Below, piece after piece: positions 9,645-18,480 of a stretch of 43,589 nt of DNA. The stretch lies in contig SYGM01000092.1 of NCBI GenBank assembly GCA_005799545.1, positions 1 to 43,589 of the forward strand. The letters run 5' to 3'. The translations under genes were made by a program, and so were the position numbers. The notes beneath the pieces are model-generated. The model saw nothing but the letters and a program-made list of their open reading frames with translations, was not told the origin of the DNA and made no database searches. This DNA is from Planctomycetia bacterium. Its GTDB lineage: Bacteria; Planctomycetota; UBA1135; GCA-002686595. Numbering within the stretch: position 1 is the first letter of the stretch; each line of letters starts with the position of its first letter.

Positions 9645-10381
9645 GTTCGATTCAAGGTCAGGCCGCCGTCATCACCGGCGGCACGCGCGGCATCGGTCGC
9701 GCGCTCTCGCTCGCCTTCCTCGAGGCCGGCGCCAGCGTTCACTCCACCTACCAGGGCAACGAAGACGCGGCAATGAAGACGCGCGAGCTGGCGGGCGCGC
9801 ACGCCGAGCGCCTGTACCTCTCCCGCTGCGATGTGTGCGACCCCGCCTCCGTCGAAGCTTTCTGGAAGGGGCTGGAAGAGCGCGGCGTCAACGTGCAGAT
9901 CCTCGTCAGCAACGCCGGCATCCGCCGTGATCAGCTGCTGGCTTTGCAGAAGCTCGAGGATTGGGATGCCGTGCTCGACACGAACCTGCGCGGCTCCTTT
10001 CTCATGGCGAAGCACGCCGTGCCCTTCATGCTGCGTGCGCGCTACGGACGCATCGTGTTCGTGACCTCCCCGGCCGCGCGGCACGGCTTTGCCGGTCAGG
10101 CGAGCTATGGGGCCTCCAAGGCGGGCCAGATGGGACTGATGCGCGCTCTGGCGCGCGAGGTCGGTCGCAAGAAGATCACGGTCAACTGCGTCGCGCCGGG
10201 CTTCATCGAGACCGAGCTGATCGGCGACCTGCCCGAGGAGCTGAAGAAGGAGTATCTCGCGATGGTCCCCGCGGCGCGCTTCGGCAAGCCCGAGGAAGTC
10301 GCCTGGGCCGTGCGCATGCTGTGCGATCCGGCGGCAAGCTACATCCACGGCACCACGCTGGAGGTGACCGGTGGCCTCTGA
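9641..10381 (+). CDS. fabG: 3-oxoacyl-ACP reductase (FabG-like SDR)
   Basis: A 246-residue short-chain dehydrogenase that would reduce the 3-keto group formed by the ketosynthase, using NADPH. The nucleotide motif TGGTRGIG is at 12-19, the NAG motif at 91-93 (LVSNAGIRRD), catalytic Ser143 in VTSPAA, and Tyr156-x3-Lys160 in YGASK. The C-terminal LEVTGGL resembles the FabG LxVDGG end. I chose the ATG at 9641, which overlaps the preceding stop by 4 bases, rather than the upstream in-frame start. It sits between the FAD enzymes and the dehydratase, so it completes the keto-processing set. Confidence 0.9.
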
Positions 10382-10820
10382 ATCCGTTCTTGCCGCGCTG
10401 CCCCACCGTCCGCCCTTCCTGTTCGTCGACGAGATCGTCGAGCGCGAGGCCGATCGCATCGTGACGCGCTGGCATGTGCCGCACGACCTGCCCGCCTTTC
10501 AGGGCCATTTCCCCGGCGATCCGGTGCTGCCCGGCGTGATCCTGTGCGAATTCTGCTTCCAGAGCGCGGCTATCCTGTATTCCAATCCCGATGAACGCTC
10601 CCAGCCCGGCACGAGCACTGCGCTGCTGACGCGCATCGAGGATGCGCGCTTCCGTCGTGTCGTGCTGCCGGGTGAGACAGTGACCGCGGAGCTCAAGACG
10701 CGCGAGCGGCTTTCCAACGCGCGCTATGTCGATGCCAAGGTCAGCGTCGGCAAGGATCTGTGCCTGCGCATTTCCTTCGCCGTGGCACTCGTGGAGCGCA
10801 CTCAGGCGAGTCCGGCATGA
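10371..10820 (+). CDS. fabZ: 3-hydroxyacyl-ACP dehydratase (FabZ-like hot-dog fold)
   Basis: A 149-residue single hot-dog dehydratase. His46 in [14 protein letters not shown] and Glu60 in [10 protein letters not shown] are 14 residues apart, as in FabZ. It would dehydrate the 3-hydroxyacyl-ACP produced by the FabG-like enzyme to the trans-2-enoyl form. It starts with GTG 11 bases inside the fabG reading frame and overlaps the next gene by 4 bases. Whether it isomerises double bases like FabA or FabM cannot be told from sequence alone. Confidence 0.88.
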   Translation: MASESVLAALPHRPPFLFVDEIVEREADRIVTRWHVPHDLPAFQGHFPGDPVLPGVILCEFCFQSAAILYSNPDERSQPGTSTALLTRIEDARFRRVVLPGETVTAELKTRERLSNARYVDAKVSVGKDLCLRISFAVALVERTQASPA

Positions 10821-11620
10821 ACTGGCTGGGACTGGAAGGCCGGACGGTGCTGGTACTGGGCGTCGCCAATAGGAAGAGCGTCGCGTACGCGATCGCCGCT
10901 GGGCTCGAGGAAGCGGGAGCACAGGTGATCCACTCCGTGCGCACTCCGGCGCGCAAGGCGGAGCTCGCCAAGCTCCTGCCCGGCCGCGAGGTGCATGTCT
11001 GCGATGTGGAGCGCCCGGAGGAGATCGCGAACCTCGCCCGCGCGCTGGAAGGCCGCACGCTGTCCGGCTTCGTGCACTCGGTGGCCTTCGCCGATTACAG
11101 CGAAGGTCCCAAGCCGTTCCACGAGACATCCAAGGCCGACTTCCTGCGGGCCTTCGACGTGTCCTGCGCCTCGCTGCTCGCGCTGTCCAACGCGCTCAAA
11201 CCGCGCTTCGACGCGGATGCCTCGGTGGTGACGATCGGCATCTCCACCACGCGCATGGCGGCCGAAAACTACGGTGCCATGGCCCCCATCAAGGCCGCGC
11301 TCGACTCCTCCGTGGCCTTCCTTGCCAAGAGCTTCAGCGCCTTCTCGCGTGTGCGCTTCAACTCTGTCAACGCCGGTCTCCTCAAGACAAGCGCCTCGGC
11401 CGGAATCCCCGGCTATCTGGAGTCCTATCTCTACGCGGAGCAGGCGACGCTGCGCCGCAAGGCGCTCGAGACCAGGGAAGTCGCCAACGCTGCGCTGTTC
11501 CTGCTCTCTCCGCGTTCGAGCGGCATCAACGCCCAGGGCATCGTCGTGGATGCAGGCATGGGCGTGAACTACTTCGATCGGGAGCTCGTGCGCCGCGCCA
11601 CGCGGCCGGAGGGATCGTGA
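10817..11620 (+). CDS. fabI: Enoyl-ACP reductase-like SDR (FabI type)
   Basis: A 267-residue FabI-like protein that would reduce the trans-2-enoyl-ACP. The cofactor motif [15 protein letters not shown] (13-27) is the typical FabI form, lacking the classic TGxxxGIG. Tyr152 and Lys159 ([12 protein letters not shown]) give the FabI Tyr-x6-Lys spacing. The tyrosine that normally lies ten residues before the catalytic Tyr (Tyr146 of E. coli FabI) is not present here; that position is in GISTTRM. This suggests altered substrate handling. The ATG at 10817 overlaps the fabZ stop; the frame extends upstream but only as a shadow. Confidence 0.85.
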   Translation: MNWLGLEGRTVLVLGVANRKSVAYAIAAGLEEAGAQVIHSVRTPARKAELAKLLPGREVHVCDVERPEEIANLARALEGRTLSGFVHSVAFADYSEGPKPFHETSKADFLRAFDVSCASLLALSNALKPRFDADASVVTIGISTTRMAAENYGAMAPIKAALDSSVAFLAKSFSAFSRVRFNSVNAGLLKTSASAGIPGYLESYLYAEQATLRRKALETREVANAALFLLSPRSSGINAQGIVVDAGMGVNYFDRELVRRATRPEGS

Positions 11621-12144
11621 GGAAGCTGCGCGTGCTGGTGCTGTCTTCTCCGCGCGGCCTCACGGCCCGCGAAAAGGTCGAGGCGCAGCGCGCGGCGGCT
11701 CGGCGCGCGCTCGGCGAGCTGGGGCTGCAGGATCCGCTGGCCGACAGGGAAGGTGTTCCGCTGCCGACGCGCGGGCAGCACTGGTCTGTGAGCCACACCG
11801 AGGGCGCTTCAGCCGCCGTGCTGTGCGAGGATCGTGTCGGCATCGACATCGAGCACGAGCGCGAGGTTTCCCCACGGCTGCTGGAGCGTTTTCTGACCGC
11901 GGATGAGCCTGCATTGGCGCCGCTGGCCGTCTGGACTGCCAAGGAATCCGTGCTGAAGAAGACGCAGGTGGGTCTCGCAGGTCTCTCGGAGTGCCGCATC
12001 GCGGCACAGCCGGCCCCCGACACGCTCGAGATCGAGTTCCGTCGCACCACTCACCGTGTCGTGCTGGTCCGCCACGAGCTGTGGTACGGCGCACTGTCCT
12101 GCGACGCATCCGACTGGCAGGTCGAGTGGGAGTGGCGCGCATGA
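11617..12144 (+). CDS. 4'-phosphopantetheinyl transferase (Sfp/AcpT-like)
   Basis: A 175-residue PPTase that would convert the apo carrier protein of this operon to its active form. Diagnostic motifs are HWSVSHT (55-61), VGIDIEHER (74-82, with metal ligands Asp77 and Glu79) and [10 protein letters not shown] (106-115, with Lys109 and Glu110). It is shorter than Sfp, with a trimmed C-terminal half. It begins with a GTG that overlaps the fabI stop and ends overlapping oleB by 4 bases. A private PPTase fits a secondary-lipid rather than a housekeeping system. Confidence 0.9.
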   Translation: MRKLRVLVLSSPRGLTAREKVEAQRAAARRALGELGLQDPLADREGVPLPTRGQHWSVSHTEGASAAVLCEDRVGIDIEHEREVSPRLLERFLTADEPALAPLAVWTAKESVLKKTQVGLAGLSECRIAAQPAPDTLEIEFRRTTHRVVLVRHELWYGALSCDASDWQVEWEWRA

Positions 12145-13010
12145 GTCAGTGGTTCCAGCAACCCGCCGGTCGCATGCATTTTCTCGATGCGGGCCCGCGC
12201 AACTCACCCGTGCTGCTGTGCGTGCACGGCAATCCCAGCTCCTCGTTTCTGTTCCGCTCGCTGGTCGAGGAGTTTTCCCGCGAGTTCCGCGTAGTGGCGC
12301 CCGACCATCTGGGCTGCGGCCGCTCGGAGAAGCCGCTCGATTGGAGCTACCGTCTCGTTGACCACATCGAGAACCTGGAACGACTGGTGGTCTCGCTCGA
12401 TCTCTCGAACATCACGCTGGTGATGCACGATTGGGGCGGCGCGATCGGCATGGGCATGGCGCGGCGACAGCCGCAACGCATCGCGAGGCTCGTCGCAACG
12501 AACACCGCGGCCTTCCGTTCGACGCGCATGCCGCTGCGCATCCGCGCCTGCCGGGCGCCGCTGATCGGACCTTTCCTCGTGACGCAGTTCAATGCCTTCG
12601 CCGGGCTGGCGGTGCACCTCGCCGTCGAGCGCAGGCTCGATCCGGCCACCAAGGCCGCCTATCTCGCGCCCTTCGACACTCCGGCCCATCGCATCGCGGT
12701 GCGCCGCTTCGTCGAGGATATTCCGATGTCGCCGGCCCATCCCTCCTGGGAGGAGCTGTGCGCGATCGAAAACTCGCTTGCGAACTTCCGCGACCGGCCC
12801 GTCTGCCTCATCTGGGGCGAGCGCGACTGGTGCTTCACGCCGCACTTCCGCCGCGACTGGATGCGCCACTTCCCGCATGCAAGTGTGCATCCGATCGAGC
12901 ATGCCGGACACTGGGTGTATGAGGACGCTCCGAAGGAGGTGCAAGGGCACCTGCGCGCCTTCCTCGCGAGCAGCGCACCGGCGACGACAGCAGCCCATGT
13001 CGCAGGCTGA
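12141..13010 (+). CDS. oleB: OleB-type beta-lactone decarboxylase (alpha/beta hydrolase)
   Basis: A 289-residue member of the haloalkane-dehalogenase branch of alpha/beta hydrolases. Asp97 in MHDWGGAIG is the nucleophile, His257 in IEHAGHWVYED the base, and Asn31 in HGNPSSSF the halide/oxyanion-side residue. Alone it could be called a dehalogenase. Its place directly before OleC and OleD makes OleB far more likely: OleB enzymes convert cis-beta-lactones to cis-olefins plus CO2. I chose the ATG at 12141, overlapping the PPTase stop, rather than the upstream start at 11991, which runs through the PPTase gene. Confidence 0.87.
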   Translation: MSQWFQQPAGRMHFLDAGPRNSPVLLCVHGNPSSSFLFRSLVEEFSREFRVVAPDHLGCGRSEKPLDWSYRLVDHIENLERLVVSLDLSNITLVMHDWGGAIGMGMARRQPQRIARLVATNTAAFRSTRMPLRIRACRAPLIGPFLVTQFNAFAGLAVHLAVERRLDPATKAAYLAPFDTPAHRIAVRRFVEDIPMSPAHPSWEELCAIENSLANFRDRPVCLIWGERDWCFTPHFRRDWMRHFPHASVHPIEHAGHWVYEDAPKEVQGHLRAFLASSAPATTAAHVAG

Positions 13011-14604
13011 GACGCTTTTCGGCTTCCTGCGCCGCACGGCAGAGCGCCATCCCGAGCTGGAGGCGGTGGTGTTTCCGGGCGGCCGCGTGCGCTACGCCGA
13101 GTTGCATGAGCGCAGCGCGGCGATGGCATCCGGCCTGTCTGCGCGCGGCATCACGGCGGGTACGCGCGTGGCCGTGTTCGTACGGCCCTCGCCCGAGCTG
13201 ATTGCGATCGTGTACGCGCTGTTCGCGATCGGCGCCGTGCCCGTGCTGATCGATCCGGGCATGGGACGCGCCGCGCTGGTGCGCTGCCTGCACTCGATGC
13301 AGCCGGCAGCGCTGATCGGCGTGCCCAAGGCGCAGATCCTGCGCTGGATCGCACCGGCCGCACTGGAGCACGCCCGGCTGTTCGTGTGCGTGGGAGGCTG
13401 GTTTCCGGGCGCTATTTCACTGCAATCGCTCGAACGCGCCGGACGCGGGACGAGTTCGGGTGCCGTGCCGCGAAGCGAGGACACCGCCGCGATCCTGTTC
13501 ACCTCCGGCTCCACCGGACCCGCCAAGGGCGTCGTCTACACGCACGGCAACTTCCTGGCGCAGGTCGAGGCGCTGCGCTCGCTCTACGGACTGGGACCCG
13601 GACAGCGCGATCTGTGCTGCTTCCCGCTCTTCGCGCTGTTCAACGCCGCATTCGAGCGCACGAGCGTCTTCGCACCGCTCGATCCCTCGCGGCCGGCGAG
13701 CGTCGAGCCTGAGGCGCTGCTCACCACACTGCAGCGCGAGTCGATCACCGACACCTTCGGCTCGCCCGCGATCTGGAAGCGGGTGGTGCCCCATGCGCGC
13801 CGAAACGGAACGCGTCTGCCCGCGCTGCGGCGCGCCATGATCGCCGGTGCCAGCGTGCCCCCCGCCCTGATCGAACAGTTCCATGCCTTGCTGGAAGACG
13901 ATGCCGATGTGCACACGCCCTACGGGGCCACGGAAGCCCTGCCGGTCGCCAGCGCCAGTGGTCGTGAGCTTCTGGCACAGCGCGCGCGCATCGAGGGCGG
14001 TCACGGCATCTGCGTCGGCCATGCGACTCCCGGCACGCGCATCGCCATCATCCCGATCCACGATCAACCCATCACGCACTGGCAATCGGAATGGGAAGGT
14101 GCGCACGGCCGGCTCGGCGAGATCGCGGTGCAGGGACCGGTCGTGACGAGTGCCTACGCCGGGATGGAACTTGCGACACGCGCAGCCAAGATTCCGGATG
14201 CCTCCGGTGCCTGGCACCGCATGGGCGATGTCGGCTACTTCGATGCCGAGGGGCTGCTCTGGTTCACCGGACGCAAGTCCCAGCGTCTCGAGACCGCGCA
14301 GGGAACCTACCTGCCCGAGCCGCTCGAGCGCGTCATCGAGACCTTGCCCTCCATCCGCCGCAGTGCTCTCGTCGGAGCGGGCCCGCGCGGCGCGGAAGAG
14401 CCGCTGCTGATCGTCGAGGGACGCGCGGGCGACGAGCGCGCGATCCTCGCTCACGCGCAGGCAGCCGCGGCGCGCGCGCTGCCCCATCCGCTGCCAAGGG
14501 TCGAGCGCGTTCTGTTCCACCCGCATTTTCCCGTCGATGTGCGCCACAACGCCAAGATCCGGCGCGAGGAGCTCAAGCTCTGGGCGGAGGAGCGCTTGAG
14601 ATGA
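12997..14604 (+). CDS. oleC: OleC-type beta-lactone synthetase (AMP-binding ligase family)
   Basis: A 535-residue ANL-superfamily enzyme. The ATP loop TSGSTGPAKG is at 169-178, the YGATEALP motif at 309-316, and an RMGDVGYFDAEGLLWFTGRKS hinge region near 405-425. OleC enzymes use ATP to close 2-alkyl-3-hydroxy acids into cis-beta-lactones. The FPLFALFNAAF stretch near residue 210 matches the hydrophobic channel region of OleC-like proteins as I remember them. The true start is the ATG at 12997, 14 bases inside oleB; the frame is open far upstream but that part is antisense-like noise. It overlaps oleD by 4 bases. Confidence 0.88.
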   Translation: MSQAETLFGFLRRTAERHPELEAVVFPGGRVRYAELHERSAAMASGLSARGITAGTRVAVFVRPSPELIAIVYALFAIGAVPVLIDPGMGRAALVRCLHSMQPAALIGVPKAQILRWIAPAALEHARLFVCVGGWFPGAISLQSLERAGRGTSSGAVPRSEDTAAILFTSGSTGPAKGVVYTHGNFLAQVEALRSLYGLGPGQRDLCCFPLFALFNAAFERTSVFAPLDPSRPASVEPEALLTTLQRESITDTFGSPAIWKRVVPHARRNGTRLPALRRAMIAGASVPPALIEQFHALLEDDADVHTPYGATEALPVASASGRELLAQRARIEGGHGICVGHATPGTRIAIIPIHDQPITHWQSEWEGAHGRLGEIAVQGPVVTSAYAGMELATRAAKIPDASGAWHRMGDVGYFDAEGLLWFTGRKSQRLETAQGTYLPEPLERVIETLPSIRRSALVGAGPRGAEEPLLIVEGRAGDERAILAHAQAAAARALPHPLPRVERVLFHPHFPVDVRHNAKIRREELKLWAEERLR

Positions 14605-15587
14605 AGGCGCTGGTGACCGGCGGCGGCGGTTTCGTGGGCGGCGCGATCGTGCGCCAACTTGTGCAGCGCGGCGACGCGGTGACGAGCGTCTCGCGCGGTC
14701 ACTACCCCGCGCTCGAAGCACTCGGCGTCACGCACAGAAGCCTCGATCTGGCCGACACGGCTGGGCTGGTGCGCGCCATGGAGGGCTGCGAGGTCGTGTT
14801 TCACTGCGCCGCCAAGGCCGGCATCGCCATGGGACGCGAGCCTTTCCAGCACGCCAATGTCACCGGTACGCAGAGCGTGCTCGATGCGGCCCGACGCAGC
14901 GGCGTGAAGAAGCTGATCTTCACCAGCTCCCCCAGCGTGGCCTTCGACGGCTCCGATCATCGCCGGGCATCCAATGACCTGCCCTACGCTCCGCGCTTCC
15001 TGGCGCCTTATCCGGCCAGCAAGGCACAGGCCGAACGCCTCGTGCTCGCAGCCAACGACAGCGCGTTGGCCACCGTGGCTCTGCGGCCGCATCTGGTCTT
15101 CGGCGCCGGCGATCCGCATCTGGTGCCGCGCCTGATCGCGCGCGCGCGCGCAGGACAGCTCGCCATCGTCGGACGGGGCGACAACGAAGTCTCACTGTGC
15201 CATGTGACCAATGCGGCCTCAGCGCACCTAGCCGCCGCCGATCGGCTCGAGCCCGACGCTGCGCACGCCGGCAAGGCCTACTTCATCGCGCAGACCCGCA
15301 GCGTGCGCCTTTGGGATTGGATCGCAGAGCTGCTGCGCGAGCTCAATGCGCCGCTGCCGAGGCGCCGCATTCCCCTTCCGCTGGCCTACCTGGCTGGCAT
15401 CTGGCTGGAGAACTTCACGCGCTCCGAGCTCGAGCCGCGCATGTCACGCTTCCTCGCGCTGCAGCTGGCGAGCTCTCATTCCTACGACATGGAACCTGCC
15501 CGGCGTGACTTCGGTTACGCCGAGCAGGTCTCGATGGAAGAGGCCACGCAGGATCTACTGCGCTGGGCCCGCGCAGAGCGGCTCTAG
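14601..15587 (+). CDS. oleD: OleD-type 2-alkyl-3-ketoacid reductase (extended SDR)
   Basis: A 328-residue extended short-chain dehydrogenase of the NAD-dependent epimerase/3-beta-HSD type. The glycine motif TGGGGFVG is at 6-13, the FTSSPSVAF segment near 108-115, and the catalytic Tyr137-x3-Lys141 in YPASK. OleD reduces the keto acid made by OleA with NADPH before OleC acts. It is the last gene of the operon. Its TAG shares a CTAG tetranucleotide with the stop of the convergent gene at 15584, and no terminator hairpin is visible between them. Confidence 0.88.
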   Translation: MKALVTGGGGFVGGAIVRQLVQRGDAVTSVSRGHYPALEALGVTHRSLDLADTAGLVRAMEGCEVVFHCAAKAGIAMGREPFQHANVTGTQSVLDAARRSGVKKLIFTSSPSVAFDGSDHRRASNDLPYAPRFLAPYPASKAQAERLVLAANDSALATVALRPHLVFGAGDPHLVPRLIARARAGQLAIVGRGDNEVSLCHVTNAASAHLAAADRLEPDAAHAGKAYFIAQTRSVRLWDWIAELLRELNAPLPRRRIPLPLAYLAGIWLENFTRSELEPRMSRFLALQLASSHSYDMEPARRDFGYAEQVSMEEATQDLLRWARAERL

Positions 15588-16420
15588 CTCGACTGGCTGC
15601 CCCAGCCCGCATCCGTGGCCGCGTTCTTGGTGCCTGTCGAGATCCACCAGTTGCCGCGATCCGAGCGCGTGTGCATCAGGTAAGCCTCGGTCGGCATGGC
15701 CATCGCCATGGCCGAGGTCAGGAAGACGCCCACGCAGCAGGCGACGAGCCCCAGCACCGCAAAGACCCCGGAAACGAGGGCAAACAGCAGCAGCGACCAA
15801 CGGCGACCGTTCGCCAACTGGAAGGAGCGGCGGATCGCCTCGCCTGCGCTGACCGGCTCCAACGCGGCGATGGGAACGGCCATCAATAGCCCCAGATAGA
15901 CATACAGCACCGCCATGAGCCAGATCACACCGGCTGCCAAGCCGATCAGGATCGCGGCGCCGCTCTCCATGCGACCCTCATTGACAAAGAACAGCAGCAC
16001 CCCCCAGACACCCAGCAGGGGCAGCGCGACGCCGATCTGAATCAAACCGGAGATCAGCTTGGTCAGGACCATCGCTCCGAAGCGTCCGCCGGTGCTGAAC
16101 ACCATGCCCAGATCATCTTCGCCGGTGCGCATGGCCTTCTCGATCGCACGCGCATGCCCGAGAGCCAGCCAGGAAGAAAGCAGGAGCGAGCCGACCATTC
16201 CGAACAACAGCACGGCAGATACCAGCGGCAGGTAGTTCTGCAGCTGCTGCAGGAAGGCGTCCGGATCCGTGCCCGGCTCGTTGGGCAGAGCGAACTGCAA
16301 ACCCGCGGTGGGATTGCTGAGAAAAGAGAGCAGAATGCCGCCGACGATCACCACCAGCGGCGCGGTCTTGAGCAGGCGCCAGACAGAGCCGAGGCAGCGG
16401 AAGGGATCAAAGGCATTCAT
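15584..16420 (-). CDS. Multi-pass membrane protein of unknown function
   Basis: A 278-residue protein with about six hydrophobic segments (near 20-38, 65-88, 118-145, 153-182, 208-245). It has the helix-rich repeats and small loops seen in DUF975-like or GDPD-membrane-domain-like proteins, but I do not recognise a specific family. The segment AGEAIRRSFQLANGRRWSLLL resembles the amphipathic linker common in those proteins. The C-terminal 35 residues (HTRSDRGNWWISTGTKNAA) are polar. It follows thrS by 3 bases and is probably co-transcribed with it. Confidence 0.7.
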   Translation of the reverse strand: MNAFDPFRCLGSVWRLLKTAPLVVIVGGILLSFLSNPTAGLQFALPNEPGTDPDAFLQQLQNYLPLVSAVLLFGMVGSLLLSSWLALGHARAIEKAMRTGEDDLGMVFSTGGRFGAMVLTKLISGLIQIGVALPLLGVWGVLLFFVNEGRMESGAAILIGLAAGVIWLMAVLYVYLGLLMAVPIAALEPVSAGEAIRRSFQLANGRRWSLLLFALVSGVFAVLGLVACCVGVFLTSAMAMAMPTEAYLMHTRSDRGNWWISTGTKNAATDAGWGSQSS

Positions 16421-16423
16421 GGC

Positions 16424-18385
16424 TCAGCCTCCTGCTTCGGTGGGCTTGGGTGAGGGTCCCAGATCCAGCGCGCGCTGTGAGCGCAGGCGACGCACGAGAT
16501 CCATGAACTTCTCGAAGGACATCACTTCCTGCTCGCGGGTGTCGCGGCGACGGATCGCCACCGTGCCCTCCGCGGCCTCGCGCTCCCCGGCGATCAGCAT
16601 GAAGGGGATCTTGGAGAGCTGGGCTTCCTTGATCTTCTTGTTCATGTGCGCGGGCTCGAACATCGCATCCACTCGGAAGTCCTCCGCCTTGAGTGCGGCC
16701 TCGAGCTTCTGCATGTAGGGCGTGTGTTCCTCGCGGATCGGAATCAGCGCAACCTGCACCGGCGACAGCCAGAACGGGAAGCGGCCGCCGAAGTGCTCGA
16801 TCAAGCAGCCGATGAAGCGCTCCATCGAGCCGAATGGCGCGCGATGGATCATCACCGGGCGATGGCGCAGGTTGTCCGCGCCCACATAGGAGAGATCGAA
16901 GCGGATCGGGCCGTTGTAGTCGACCTGCACCGTGCCGAGCTGCCAGCTGCGGCCGAGCACGTCCTTGACGACGAAGTCGATCTTCGGACCGTAGAATGCG
17001 GCCTCGCCGGGCTCCTCGCTGAACGGAACACCCAGCGTGCGCGCCGCAGATCGGCAGGCCTCTTCCGCCTTGTCCCAGTTGGCAGGATCGCCGACGTACT
17101 TCGAGCTGTCGGGATCGCGCAGGCCCACGCGCACGCGGTACTCGTGCATGCCGAGCGTGCCGAAGACCAGCTTGACGAGGCTCAGGCAACCGAGCAGCTC
17201 CTCCGCCACCTGATCCTCGCGCACGAACAGGTGCGCATCATCCTGCGTGAAGCCGCGCACGCGGGTCATGCCGCCGATCTCGCCGGATTGCTCCCAGCGG
17301 TAGACCGTGCCGAACTCCGCGAGGCGCACGGGCATATCGCGATAGCTGTGCGGCGCGCTGGCGAAGATGCGGATGTGGTGCGGGCAGTTCATCGGCTTCA
17401 GGAGATAGCCCTCGACGAGCTTTTCGACTCCCATGACGCGCTCGGGTCCGATCACCTCGCGACCGGCGCGCGCATTGAGTTGCGAGGCGAAGGAAGCCGA
17501 CACGGCATCGAGACGCGCCGTGAGTTCCGCGCAGGAGCAGCCCTCCTCGGAGAGCTTCGCCAGCGCATCCGACTCGACGATCGCGGGGAACTGCGACTCC
17601 TTGTAGTACGGGAAGTGGCCGCTGGTCTTGTACAGATCAAGCTTGCCGATGTGCGGAGTGAAGACCTGGTGATAGCCCTGCTTCTTGAGCTCGGCCGAAA
17701 TGAAGGTCTGCAGTTCCTGACGGATCACCGAGCCATGCTGCGTCCAAAGGATCAGCCCCTGCCCCACCATCTCGTCGATGTGAAACAGGCGCAGCTGCTT
17801 GCCGAGCACGCGGTGATCGCGCTCCTTGATCTCCTCAAGCCAGCGCAGATGCTTCTCGAGATCCTCCAGCTTCCAGAAGGCCGTGCCGTAGACGCGCTGC
17901 ATCTGCGGGCGCTTCTCATCTCCGCGCCAGTACGCGCCGGCGACGTTCAGCAACTTGAAGTGGAAATCGCGGCCGAAATGGTCGATGTGCGGTCCCTCGC
18001 ACAGATCTTCCCAGTCCGCATGCTGGTAGAAGGTGATGCGCTCGTTCTCCGGAATCAGATCGACGGCTTCGACCTTGTAGCCTTGCCCTTTGGCCGCGAG
18101 GCGCTGCTTGGCGGCCTCGCGCGAGAGCTCGATGCACTGCAGCTTGGGCGCCGTCTTGGCGATGCGGCGCATCTCCTTTTCGATCGCGCGCAGGTTTTCT
18201 TCCGTCAGCGGCTCCTTGAGATCGAAGTCGTAGTAGAAGCCGTGCTCGATCGAAGGGCCGAAGCCGAACTGCACGACTGGGAACAGGCGCGCGACAGCCG
18301 AAGCCATCAGGTGCGAGACGGAGTGACGAAGAGTGGAGAGCGGAAAGAGCTCCCCGACCTGGGAAGCATCCTTGACCTGGGACAT
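16424..18385 (-). CDS. thrS: Threonyl-tRNA synthetase lacking the TGS domain
   Basis: A 653-residue class II synthetase that charges tRNA-Thr. It starts directly with the editing domain: His21-x3-His25 in HSVSHLMA and CEGPHI at 129-134. The ~60-residue N-terminal TGS domain of E. coli ThrRS is absent. The catalytic core has zinc ligands Cys334 (KPMNCPHH), His385 (QDDAHLFV) and a His in MIHRAPFGSMERF, then the anticodon-binding domain (LIPIREEHTPYMQKL onward). About 50 extra residues (near 270-323, including EEGCSCAEL) are inserted just before the Cys334 motif. It lies downstream of murB in the same direction with a 95-base gap, so it may be the tail of the cell-wall transcript. Confidence 0.95.
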   Translation of the reverse strand: MSQVKDASQVGELFPLSTLRHSVSHLMASAVARLFPVVQFGFGPSIEHGFYYDFDLKEPLTEENLRAIEKEMRRIAKTAPKLQCIELSREAAKQRLAAKGQGYKVEAVDLIPENERITFYQHADWEDLCEGPHIDHFGRDFHFKLLNVAGAYWRGDEKRPQMQRVYGTAFWKLEDLEKHLRWLEEIKERDHRVLGKQLRLFHIDEMVGQGLILWTQHGSVIRQELQTFISAELKKQGYHQVFTPHIGKLDLYKTSGHFPYYKESQFPAIVESDALAKLSEEGCSCAELTARLDAVSASFASQLNARAGREVIGPERVMGVEKLVEGYLLKPMNCPHHIRIFASAPHSYRDMPVRLAEFGTVYRWEQSGEIGGMTRVRGFTQDDAHLFVREDQVAEELLGCLSLVKLVFGTLGMHEYRVRVGLRDPDSSKYVGDPANWDKAEEACRSAARTLGVPFSEEPGEAAFYGPKIDFVVKDVLGRSWQLGTVQVDYNGPIRFDLSYVGADNLRHRPVMIHRAPFGSMERFIGCLIEHFGGRFPFWLSPVQVALIPIREEHTPYMQKLEAALKAEDFRVDAMFEPAHMNKKIKEAQLSKIPFMLIAGEREAAEGTVAIRRRDTREQEVMSFEKFMDLVRRLRSQRALDLGPSPKPTEAGG

Positions 18386-18480
18386 GCCGGATTCTCGCGG
18401 GATGAGGACTGCCTGTACGCACCCACCTGGCGCCGTGCAGAGCCGATGCGGATCCCGTGCACCGTTTCGGCGCGGCTAGA

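Noticed and set aside
12141-13010. Haloalkane dehalogenase
   Set aside because: The fold and Asp-His pair match, but overlap with oleC and oleD makes OleB the better call.
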